Assembly: GCF_950295315.1 (NCBI RefSeq)
Contig: NC_080181.1
Location: 37,353,375 to 37,417,374, forward strand
Reading direction: 5' to 3'
DNA: 64,000 bases
DNA from: Erinaceus europaeus
Taxonomy: Eukaryota > Chordata > Mammalia > Eulipotyphla > Erinaceidae
Shown here: piece by piece, positions 1-64,000 of the stretch
Position numbering within the stretch: the first letter of the stretch is position 1
Layout: every line of letters starts with the position of its first letter
Program-made: the position numbers and the translations under genes
Notes under the pieces: model-generated
What the model saw: only the letters and a program-made list of their open reading frames with translations
What the model was told of the DNA's origin: nothing
Database searches by the model: none

Positions 1-247
1 TTGTACAGTTTCACTTGGTGTTTTTATCCCCAGCCTTTTGAATAGCCAATCCCCAAGCTGATTTTTGTCATCCTTGGGTTCAACCTTTATTGGTATTTAT
101 TGCTGCTTTCTCTTTGTTTTTATCCTTATGTCCTGGTAGATCTGAGTATATGCAAAGCATTCAGCCAGCAAGTGTTCTCAGATGGTTTTGTTTCCAGAAG
201 AGTCCCGGGGGATGGTGATAGAGAAGAACTGTGATGAGGGATGGAGG

Positions 248-535
248 GAGGGCTGGGGCAATGGTCTACCCGGCTAAGCACACATAGTACTAAGTTCAAG
301 GACCAGGTTTGAACTCTCAGCTCCCCACCTGCAGGAGGGAAGCTTCACAAGTTGTAAAATAAGTCTGCAGGTATCTATCTTTTTCTCTTACTTTCTATCT
401 CCCCCTCCCCTCTCAATTTCTCTCTGTTTTATCCAGTAAAATGGAAAAAAAAAAAAAGAAGACCACAGAAGCAGTGGATTTGTAGTGCTGGCACTAAGCC
501 CCAGTGATAACCATGGAAGCCAAAAACAAAACAAA
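248..535 (+). mobile_element. SINE-B copy with long tail
   Basis: A tRNA-like head (degenerate A box, then GGTTTGAACTC as B box) is followed by the CCCCACCTGCAGGAGGG block, a pyrimidine-rich body, an A run and the GCACTAAGCCCCAGTGATAA tail module. It is diverged. Confidence 0.85.
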
Positions 536-614
536 AAGCCTCTAATGGTATATCGATGGTGATCTTTATATATGGTGATAACTATCGTGATCTCGTAGTG
601 AAAGAAACTTCTCT

Positions 615-872
615 AGAGTCAGGCAGTAGTGCAGTGGGTTAAGCACACATGATGCAAAGTGCAAGGACCAGTCAGCGTAAGGATCCTGGTTTGAGCCCCT
701 GGCTCCCCATCTGCAAGGGAAGTCGCTTCACAGACGGTGAAGCAGGTCTGCAGGTGTCTTTCTCTCCCCCCCTCTGTCTTCCCCTCCTCTCTCCATTTCT
801 CTCTGTCCTATCCAACAATAATAACTACAACAATAAAACAACAAGGGCAGCAAAAGGGAATAAATATTTTTT
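615..872 (+). mobile_element. SINE-A copy
   Basis: The head GAGTCAGGCAGTAGTGCAGT, the GGATCCTGGTTTGAGCCCCT B-box region, the CTGCAGGTGTC core and the AACAACAAGGGCAGCAAAAG tail are all visible. This family has the most copies among the better-preserved SINEs of the window. Confidence 0.93.
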
Positions 873-947
873 AAAAAACTTCTCTAATCTGGTGAAACCA
901 AGACAGCACCTACCCTGCCCCCCCTCCCTCACCCTCTGGCCCATGTC

Positions 948-1439
948 TGCCGGGATAGCCTGAGGGTGCTTCTTCCCAAGCAAGTGCGCTGGGTTGGAGA
1001 GAACTCAACTGGAGCCAGTCTAGGCTGCTGCGTGGGAGAGGGATCTGGAACTTGTGCCGAGCTAACGTCGCAAGAGATACACTCTGGAACTCTCGGAGCC
1101 GGAAAGCAATTCCAAGTGTTTTTACTCAGAAAAGCAGCTTGTATATATACTAGCCAAGTAGGGTGGAAGCAGGGTGTGACATAGAGAGGGTGGAGTGAAA
1201 AGACAGTGGTGGATATCAGGGTTACTACGAGAGGGGCCGGAGCAAAAAGACTTCGTGAACCAGTGGGGAATTAAACCAATGCCCTGCAGGCAGGGTAGTG
1301 CTTAGTTAACAGTGGTTTATGTAAATAGATCGCAGCTTTAAGTGGGATCAAACCAATGCCCTGCAGGCATGCTGGTGTTTAGTTAAGCAGGATTAGAGAC
1401 AGAAGCTTTAAGCTGGGGGAGCTGGCATACTACCCAACA
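948..1439 (-). mobile_element. Solo LTR, class II (ERVK-like), antisense to the gene
   Basis: This 492-bp element starts with TG and ends with CA, and is flanked by a perfect 6-bp target duplication CATGTC (942-947 and 1440-1445). Read on the minus strand it begins TGTTGGGTAGTATGCC. It resembles the second LTR at 17450-17834, sharing the TGTTGG start, CTATTTACAT and the CCGGCA end. It contains an internal duplication (CAAACCAATGCCCTGCAGGCA-like units near 1275 and 1350). No internal retroviral region follows, so this is a solo LTR. Six-base duplications are typical of betaretrovirus-like (class II) elements; the family name is unknown. Confidence 0.8.
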
Positions 1440-1445
1440 CATGTC

Positions 1446-1875
1446 CAGCTCTGGGTAGTGCAGGCTGAGGTTATGACCTCAGCTTGGAAAAGTCCTTGTG
1501 TGTTGCAACTCTGTGACACTGGTCCACAGTGCACTTGCAGGTCCAACCTCCCACCCCCACCCCCAGCTGCAGCTCTGTCTCCATACTATGACCTTAATAC
1601 TATAGTGGGGACCTCTGGCCTGTGGTTTCTGTTGATGCCACCTCTCCACCAGCCCCCAGATATCTGTCCTTACTCAATCACCTGCAGTACTCATCTCTGA
1701 AGATGCCTGTTGAACTTGCCCCATTGTTTTTGTCTTGTCTCTGCAATGAAGTTTCTGATTGGGGGACCCATACTGAAGGGCGACTGAATAGTTGAAGACA
1801 TGTACTTTGGTGCACATATGCACACACTGAGTCACATTCTCGTATGTGAACACATATAAATAAAGACAGGTAGGT
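1446..1875. other. Intronic or upstream sequence, nothing recognised
   Basis: There is no exon, RNA gene or recognisable repeat. Short reading frames on both strands lack coding character. Confidence 0.6.
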
Positions 1876-2165
1876 GGGGGCCGGTTGGTGGTGCACCTGG
1901 TTAAATGCATATGTTACCATGCATAAGGATCCAGGTTTGAGCCCCCACTTTATCTGCAGGGGGGATTCTTCATGAGTGATGAAACAGGTCTGCAGGTGTC
2001 TCTCTTCCTTTCTCCCTCGCTATCTCCCTCTTCTCCTCTTAATTTCTTTCTGATTTATCAAATAACATGGAAAGGAAAAAAAAAAGGAGCAGTAGCTTTG
2101 TAGTACTTGCATTGAGCCCAGCTAAGCCTGGTAGCAAAATAAATGAATAAATGAGTTAAATTAAA
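1876..2165 (+). mobile_element. SINE-B copy
   Basis: The head GGGGGCCGGTTGGTGGTGCA, the ATCCAGGTTTGAGCCCCC B box and an AT-rich AAATAAATGAATAAA tail are present. CA-rich degenerate microsatellite sequence follows to about 2365. Confidence 0.88.
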
Positions 2166-2365
2166 TAAACACGTAAATACAGGTACACACTCATTTGCAC
2201 ATACACCCTTAGTCACATGCACACATGCATACTCTCACACACCCACCTGTACACACATCCACTCACATGTACATTTTAATTCATAGAACACATGTGTATA
2301 CTTATGTACTTACATATATCCACACATGCATCCACATGTGTACACACTCAAACACATATTAACTT

Positions 2366-2577
2366 AATAATATATTTTATTTGTCAAATTTTTAAAAATA
2401 GAAACACATTGAGAAGGAAGAGGGAGATAAAAAGTGAGAGAGACAGAGAGATACCTGCAGTATTGCTTCACCACTTGTGAGACTTCCTACCCTGCATGTG
2501 AGGACTGGGGATTTGAGCCAGGGTCCTTGCTCACTATAACACATGCACTCAGCCTACTGTGCCTCTACCCAGCCCCC
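2366..2577 (-). mobile_element. SINE-B copy, reverse
   Basis: The reverse complement of the SINE-B body and head is visible (CTGCAGTATTGCTTCACCAC, then GATTTGAGCCAGGGTCCTTG, ending at CTACCCAGCCCCC). Confidence 0.85.
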
Positions 2578-3809
2578 ATATTCACTCTTGCACACACACT
2601 GATTCACAGGCCCCCATATTCATTCACAGGTACAGACACACTTGCCCACATGTAGACATGCCCATGGAGCACTTATTTTTACTCCTTCCCTTTTTAATCT
2701 CTTGGCACCACCTGGGCTAGCAGGTTGGCAATCAGCCTCACTGCTTTTAATTTCTGTTAGTTCTTTATGGCGTAGGTGTTCTTTCTTTTTTAAAAAAACT
2801 TGAGCTATTCAGGACTCATTGTTACTGCATTTTAACTGAACTGCTAACAGGAAAGACATCCCTTTTCCCCACCCATCCACCTACCCTCATGCTGTCCAGA
2901 AACATTAATGTTCAAATGCTTCCTGCTCACTATTGTTTGTTTCATAGCTTGTGGTGACTGTTAGACTTAACAGCAGTTGCCTCACTTTTTCCTGGCCCTG
3001 CCAGATAAGGAAGGTTGGGCTTTTGCTGCCTCTCTCCTGCTTTTGGGCTTGGATTTTTGAGTAGAGGAAGAGTCTGGCACTGGGTTCAGGGTCAGGTTGC
3101 TCCTCTCCCTGCTCTGTAGCCATGGGGTTCTGAGTCTTGCTCTGTTCTTCTCTGTCAGTGCATTGGGGTGACTCTACCTTAAGGGGAACAGTGAGTATGA
3201 TGGGAGGGTGAATTTGCAAAGGCATGGTGAAATGTTTTGGGGAAGGGAAAGAGGGAGTCAGCAGCTGGGGGGCCTCTGCCCTGGTGCTAGGGACCCCACT
3301 TGTGTCTACCTGGGTTTTCTTGGCCCACTTGGAGTTCTCTGGCCTTGCAAGGCGCGGGGTGGGGGTGCTTCCTGGTGGGAGGCAGAGAGCATAGACTTTC
3401 TTTACCCCTGCCCCCATGGGTATACAACTCATCCATCTGATCCTTCCCTTTTATAATAAACCCATTAACCTAGTAAGTACAGTGTTTCTGAGTTTTCTGA
3501 GCCATTCTTGAAAATGAATTGAATCCAAAAAGAAAGTCTTTGGGATCTGATCTGAAATAGATTTGGTCCGAAGCCCAGGTGACAGCCCAGACTTCGCATT
3601 TGTGATGGATTTTATGTGCTAGGATAGTCTTGTACAGCTGAATACTCAGCCAAGAATTGCCTGGTGGTGTATAAAATGGCAGAATTGGTCATAGAATCAG
3701 TGTTACCAGGGGATTTCAAGATCCCCTGCCTGAAAATCTTGAGTACTGCTTATCTGCATCCCCAAACTCCCTGAGTAGGTCTTGTGCAAAAAATTAAGAA
3801 ATGTGGACA
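2578..3809. other. Intronic or upstream sequence, no gene supported
   Basis: This 1.2-kb stretch lacks obvious recent repeats. It holds a 175-codon open frame on the minus strand (3432 to 2905) that is proline- and serine-rich with no recognised domain. I treat that as chance in GC-richer intron sequence. Confidence 0.6.
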
Positions 3810-4205
3810 GATGGGAGAGTTAGCATGACAGTTATGCAAGACTTTCTTTTTATTTATTTATTTATTCCCTTTTGTTGCCCTTGTTTTATTATTGTAGTTG
3901 TTGTTATTGATGTTGTCGTTGTTGGATAGGACAGAGAAATGGAGAGAGGAGGGGAAGACAGAGAGGAGGAGAGAAAGGTAGACACCTGCAGACCTGCTTC
4001 ACCGCCTCTGAAGCGACTCCCCTGCAGGTGGGGAGCCGGGGGCTTGAACCAGGATCCTTACACCGGTCCTTGCACTTTGCGCCACCTGTGCTTAACCCGC
4101 TGTGTGACCTCCTGACTCCCTATGCAAGACTTTCATGCCTAAGGCTCAGTAGCTCCCAGGTTCAGTCCCCTGCACCATCATATGCCAGAGCTGAAGAATG
4201 CTTGA
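3810..4205 (+). mobile_element. SINE-D copy split by a SINE-A insertion
   Basis: The 5' part (3810-3846, GGGAGAGTTAGCATGACAGT) and the 3' part (from 4121, CCCAGGTTCAGTCCCCTGCA and GCCAGAGCTGA) belong to one SINE-D. The reverse SINE-A at 3847-4120 interrupts it and is flanked by the 14-bp duplication TATGCAAGACTTTC (3833-3846 and 4121-4134). Confidence 0.88.
3847..4120 (-). mobile_element. SINE-A copy, reverse, nested
   Basis: The tail CCCTTTTGTTGCCCTTG, the GGATAGGACAGAGAAATGGA body, the B-box complement GGGGGCTTGAACCAGGATCC and the head complement CCTCCTGACTCCC are seen. Perfect 14-bp target duplications show it inserted into the older SINE-D. Confidence 0.95.
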
Positions 4206-5238
4206 AAGAAGGGAGGGAAGGAGGGAGGAAGGGGGGGGAAGCATAGAAGGGAGGAAATAAAAGCAGGAGAGAACTATACTTCTGAAGGCAAATAGATAAC
4301 CTAGAGACATGAAACTTCCTGGACCTTGAAGTCATTTTTACAACCTGGCACATACTTAGAACACCTGTGTTATTTCAGTGTTGGTATCTGTTGTGGTGTT
4401 TTCCCAAAAGAGTCTAGTAATTGCTGGTTCTTTGTGTGCTGAATAGTTAGGATTACAATTGGACATTTGGGGTATTTTGAGACTCTGGATCTTATTTAAA
4501 TCCTAGGAGAGTGACAGTGTTTTCATTCTAGCAGGCAAACAACCTGGTTCAATTTCTAACTGCAGTTCAGAACCGCTTTCTGTGGGCTGGGATTCTTTGT
4601 CAGTTTTGTTTTCAGAGCCCCTGTAAGGACATCTGGATCTGCTCCATGAGAGCCACGTGTGCATATCCCAAAGGGGATCCAACTGTGGGGTGCTACAGGG
4701 TTGGATCCCTGCAGACACAGCTTTGAGTGGGCTGGCTCTTCTCCCTGTCCATGGTGTCTGGGACTTCTGTTTACAGCTCTCCTGCCAGTACACTGGGTCT
4801 GTGCCCATTCCCTCTGCCTGCCACTTCTACTTTCTCACCTTGCCAGGGCCACTTCCCATTCAGACTGCTGCTGTTCTGGCCTTCTCAGAACTCAGAATGT
4901 GGCTACAGATGTGGCTACACCTTATAATAACCCTACAGGGGTTGGGGCTTCCCCTTGTGCCATCATGGGTGGCATCAGAGTAGCTCACTGTGTGCCAACT
5001 GAGTTTGGAGCAGCCTGTGTGGGAGGCATCTGGATGGTGTTGACTTCACGCTCTGTAGCCCACACAGGTCAGGTGCATCAGGTGAAAGTGCCTCTTGTTT
5101 CTAAGCTTCTCTGTCATCCCTGGTATTCATGCACACAGTTTTCTGCTACAGCCCCCTTTGGGTTCACTTGGTCCCTTGACTCTCAAATTTGTTGTCCCTA
5201 CGGGCTACTGTGGGTGGTAGGACTCCTGGTCCTTCTGT
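4206..5238. other. Intronic sequence, nothing recognised
   Basis: A GGAAGGGAGG-type purine run (about 4206-4260) is followed by mostly unique sequence. A 227-codon open frame at 4659-5342 runs into a T tract and a SINE and has no coding signature. Confidence 0.6.
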
Positions 5239-5384
5239 TTTTTTTTTTTTTTAATCAGTTTTTAAAAAATCATTCTTTTATGGGGTGGGAAAGAGAACCA
5301 CGCAATGCTGGGGATCCAGCTCAGGCAGGACTTGAGCAATGAGAAACCAGCCCCTTATCCACTGTACCACCTCCCAGACTGCCT
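5239..5384 (-). mobile_element. SINE-C copy, reverse, diverged
   Basis: A T-run, the GGGGATCCAGCTCAGG remnant and the typical end CCCTTATCCACTGTACCACC-TCCCAGAC are visible. It lies about 370 bp upstream of coding exon 1. Confidence 0.75.
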
Positions 5385-5755
5385 GGCTGTCCTAGTGAGT
5401 GCCCAGTGTGGAAGAACCACTGGGGAAGGTCTGCTTGCAGGGAAATAGGATGCTCCCTTTTGGGACAAATGTAAGAGAGTGTCATATCAGCCCAGAGGGA
5501 GACAAGGTGGCAGAAAGTGACAGAATTTGATATCCCTGAAGACCAGGAGACGACTACCCTCAAATTCCCAGTCCCCTGCTGGCAAGCCCTGGGAAACGTG
5601 ACAGTTCCCGGGACTGGCCTTGGCCACCTTTGCCATCCTCAGTGCTTGTAGTAAAGGGGACAGAGGAGTGGGGGCCAGAGTACAGCACCTTAGAAAGATT
5701 GTTTGTTATGTCCCATCCTTCCTCATCACTCAAGTGACATTGAATTTTGTTGTAG

Positions 5756-61484
<55,729 letters not shown>

Positions 61485-61755
61485 GAGTCGGGCTGTAGCA
61501 CAGCGATTAAGCACAGGTGACGCATAAGGATCCCGGTTCAAGCCCTGGCTCCCCACCTGCAGGGGAGTTGCTTCAAAAGCAGTGAAGCAGGTCGGCAGGT
61601 GTCTATCTTTCTCTCCCCCTTTCTGTCTTCCCCCTCCTCTCTCCATTTCTCTGTCCTATCCAACAACAGCGACAACAACAATAATAACTACAACAATAAA
61701 ACAACAAAGGGCAACAAAAGGGAATAAATAAAATAAATATTAAAAAAAAAAAAAG
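61485..61755 (+). mobile_element. SINE-A copy
   Basis: GGGAGTCGGGCTGTAGCACA head; flanked by AAGGGGAAATC at 61471-61481 and 61752-61762. Confidence 0.95.
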
Positions 61756-61764
61756 GGGAAATCT

Positions 61765-62095
61765 GGATTCCGGGCAGTAGTGCAGCAGATTAAGCGCACA
61801 TAGCGTGTAGCACAAGGACCAGCATAAGGATCCTGGTTCGAGCCCCCAGCTACCCACCTGCAGAGGGGTCGCTTCACAAGCAGCAAAGCAGGTCGGCAGG
61901 TGTCTGTTTCCCTCCCCCTCTCTGTCTTCCCCATTTCTCTCAAATTTCTGTCCTATCCAGCAGCAATACCAGTAATAGCAACGATGACAACAAGGGCAAC
62001 AGAATGGGAAAAATGGCCTCCAGGAGCAGTGATTCCATAGTACAAGCACCAAACCCCAGTGATAACCCTAAGGCAAAAAAAAAAAAAAAAAAGGA
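61765..62095 (+). mobile_element. SINE-A with long tail
   Basis: TCCGGGCAGTAGTGCAGCAG head, tail module GCCTCCAGGAGCAGTGATTC; about 10 bp after the previous copy, same orientation. Confidence 0.94.
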
Positions 62096-62270
62096 AAGTC
62101 CAATTATGGACTTTCTATAAGTCCTTTCTTCATGCCAGAAGCCAGGAAAGTGAAGTGCAAAGTAAGGATTTTGTGCTAAGCCAAATTGATATTCTAAGAT
62201 TAAGGGCCTCACAGGAAATTACCAGGGAGAACATATATTGACATCTAAATCTAATATACTAAAGTGGCCT

Positions 62271-63212
62271 GGTGACACATGATAAGACCCTCTCTCCCAC
62301 CAAGATATATAAACAGGGAAATTCAACACCTTAGCACCTCCTGCTGGCACAACAGAAGCATACTAAATACACAGACAACCATGACAGACACTTTAAATGA
62401 TCGGACATAGATGTAGATAAAATGGCAGAGATAGAGTTCAGAAAACTCATTATGAAATGAATTCAAGACATTATACTAAATATACAGACACAAATTCAAG
62501 AACTCAAAGATCATTTTACCAAAGCATTACAAAACACAGAAAAATTTCATAGCTGCAGGGTGTGAAGGACACTTTGAATGCAGTTCAGTCTCAGGTAACA
62601 GGCCTTGGAAGCAAATTTGATCGGGTGGAGGAGAGAATATCAGTGCTAGAAGACACAACAACCACACTGAATTTGAAAGGTTTAGGAAAAATGAAGCTCT
62701 TTTTTGTGAAATAGAAGACTCCATCAGAAAGAGGGATGTATGAGTTAGTAGGATCCCTGAGGGAGAGAGAAACAGAGAACATATTCAAAGATAATATAGC
62801 AGAAAAATTTCCACATCTGAGCAATATTTAAAACACAGAAATACACCTAAATCTCTGAATCTAGAAACAGCACACACCAAGACACATAGTAGTAAAACTA
62901 TCCAAAGCCAAGGACAAAGAAAAGTATTACAGGCTGTCAGGGAAAGAAAGAAATTCACATAACAGAGGCAGAGCCATCAGAATTTCATCAGATTTCTCAT
63001 CACAAACCCTAGAGGCAAGGAGGCAGAGGAATGGTATATTCAAATATTAAAAGAATTGCCAGCCATGAATAGTGTATCCTGCTAAATTATCCTTCCAGTA
63101 TCAAAGAGGCTCTTTTCAAACATTCAGAAACTTAAGGAATTTGGCACTATCAATCCTGCCTTATGAGACTTACTGAGAGGAGTCTCACATGAAACAAATG
63201 AGTTCCAACTTT
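62271..63212 (+). mobile_element. LINE-1/HAL1-like ORF1-region fragment, sense
   Basis: Decayed ORF1-like coding (frame reading GLGSKFDRVEERISVLEDTT near 62595-62660, a coiled-coil-type stretch), then AACCCTAGAGGCAAGGAGGC and CCAGCCATGAATAGTGTATC, text typical of mammalian L1/HAL1. Interrupted frames make it inactive. It resumes after the two SINE-A copies at 63911. Confidence 0.65.
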
Positions 63213-63224
63213 TTTTTTCTTAAG

Positions 63225-63550
63225 ATTTTTTTTTTCCTTCCAGGGTTATTGCTGGGGCTTGGTGACTGCACTACAAATGCACTACTCCTGGAGGCCATTT
63301 TTCCCATTTTGTTGCCCTTGTTGTTGTTATTGTTATCATTGCTGCTGTTGTTGGGTAGGACAGAGAGAAACTGAGAGAAGAGGGGAAGACGGGGAGAGAA
63401 AGATAGACACCTGCAGAACTGCTTCACTGCCTGTTGCCTATGAAGTGACCCCCCCTTGCAGGTGGGGAGCCGGGGGCTCTAACCAGGATCCTTTCGCCAG
63501 TCCTTGGGCTTTGCACTCAACTCGCTGCACTACCTATCTCCCAACCCCCA
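63225..63550 (-). mobile_element. SINE-A with long tail, reverse
   Basis: CTTCCAGGGTTATTGCTGGG to CTACCTATCTCCCAACCCCC; flanked by TTCCAACTTTT-like sequence. Confidence 0.94.
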
Positions 63551-63561
63551 AGTTGCAACTT

Positions 63562-63910
63562 TTTTTTTTTTTTTTTTGCCTCCAGGGTTATTGCTGGGGC
63601 TAGGTGCCTGGACCATGAATCCACTGCTCCTGGAGGCTTTTTTTTCCCTTTTGTTGCCCTTGTTGTTTTATCATTGTTGTGGTTATTATTATTGTTGTTG
63701 ATGTCGTTGTTGGATAGGACAGAGAGAAATGGAGAGAGGAGGGGAAGACAGAGGGGGAGAGAAAGACAGACATCTGCAGACCTACTTTACTGCTTGTGAA
63801 GCGACTCCCTTGCAGGTGGGGAGCCAGAGGCTCGAACTGGGATCCTTAATGCCAGTCCTTGGGCTTTGCGCCACGCGCACTTAACCCGCCACACTACTGC
63901 CCGACCCCCA
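63562..63910 (-). mobile_element. SINE-A with long tail, reverse, same target as the previous copy
   Basis: GCCTCCAGGGTTATTGCTGG to ACTACTGCCCGACCCCC; GTTCCAACTTTT follows. Confidence 0.95.
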
Positions 63911-64000
63911 TGTTCCAACTTTTAATGAGATGATCGGTATTAGAATAGAACCAGGAACACAAGAACAAGGAAAACAGACACAGGAAAAGGGAGGGTAAAA
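63911..64000 (+). mobile_element. Continuation of the LINE-1/HAL1-like fragment
   Basis: Resumes after GTTCCAACTTTT with A-rich L1-like sequence (ACAAGGAAAACAGACACAGG) to the window edge. Confidence 0.5.

Noticed and set aside
2905..3432. A 175-codon open frame on the minus strand outside repeats.
   Set aside because: Pro/Ser-rich low-information composition, no recognised domain and no supporting signals. A protein search could overturn this.
4659..5342. A 227-codon open frame on the + strand.
   Set aside because: It ends in a T-tract-encoded Phe run and a SINE, has no known domain, and overlapping frames are equally open; no splice or promoter context.
61603..62052. A 149-codon minus-strand frame.
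   Set aside because: It is the reverse reading of two SINE-A copies.

Overview
This window is mammalian nuclear DNA, most probably from a hedgehog (Erinaceidae). It carries 20 consecutive coding exons of CYFIP1 (cytoplasmic FMR1-interacting protein 1, Sra-1), all on the + strand, plus one extra exon-like copy. The hedgehog call rests on very dense tRNA-derived SINEs whose heads and tails match my memory of the Erinaceus (ERI) SINEs; no database was searched. All introns are GT-AG. The joined reading frame is open for 796 residues, from the initiator ATG at 5762 to the phase-0 end of the last exon at 60831. The remaining roughly 450 residues of this normally about 1,250-residue protein lie beyond the right edge. 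CYFIP1 rather than CYFIP2 is indicated by the start [10 protein letters not shown] and by paralogue-specific positions throughout.

Layout: 1-5755 is intron or upstream sequence with SINEs and one solo LTR. Coding exons 1-5 (CE1-CE5) fall between 5.7 and 10.9 kb, CE6-CE7 at 18.1-18.5 kb, CE8 at 25.2 kb, CE9 at 29.3 kb, CE10 at 36.5 kb, CE11 at 44.1 kb, CE12 at 46.4 kb, CE13 at 48.6 kb, CE14 at 51.5 kb, the pair CE15a/CE15b at 52.5-53.1 kb, CE16 at 54.2 kb, CE17 at 55.7 kb, CE18-CE19 at 59.3-59.8 kb and CE20 at 60.7 kb. Known functional residues are intact: the Rac1 A-site set (C179, R190, E434, F626, M632), L697 and Y704 of the WAVE-VCA-sequestering surface, and K725 of the reported eIF4E-binding segment. 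CYFIP1 joins NCKAP1, ABI, BRK1 and WAVE in the WAVE regulatory complex, which turns Rac1 signals into Arp2/3-driven actin branching. It also binds FMRP and eIF4E.

The most interesting features are splicing-related. CE15a and CE15b are homologous, adjacent and phase-matched (phase 0 in, phase 1 out; 148 and 154 nt). Using either one keeps the frame, while using both or neither gives an early stop, which is the signature of mutually exclusive exons. CE15b encodes the familiar sequence and CE15a a diverged version, just ahead of the Rac1-contacting F626/M632. CE6 ends in a 21-bp tandem duplication of its whole splice donor, which could add seven residues in frame.

Repeats fill most of the rest. 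I name the SINE groups by head: A (GGGAGTCGGGCGGTAGCGCA), B (GGGCCGGGTGGTGGCGCACC), C (GGTCCGGGAGGTGGCGCAGT), D (GGCTGGGGAGATAGCATAAT) and E (an older group, ..AGCTCACCTGGTAGGG..). A to D have recognisable RNA polymerase III A and B boxes. Also present are a LINE-1 with a twin-priming type inversion (about 19.1-24.5 kb), a 5'-truncated LINE-like repeat (called X here) in six antisense places, two class-II-like solo LTRs, and many microsatellites. SINE and LINE boundaries are good to about 5-20 bases; exon boundaries are exact.
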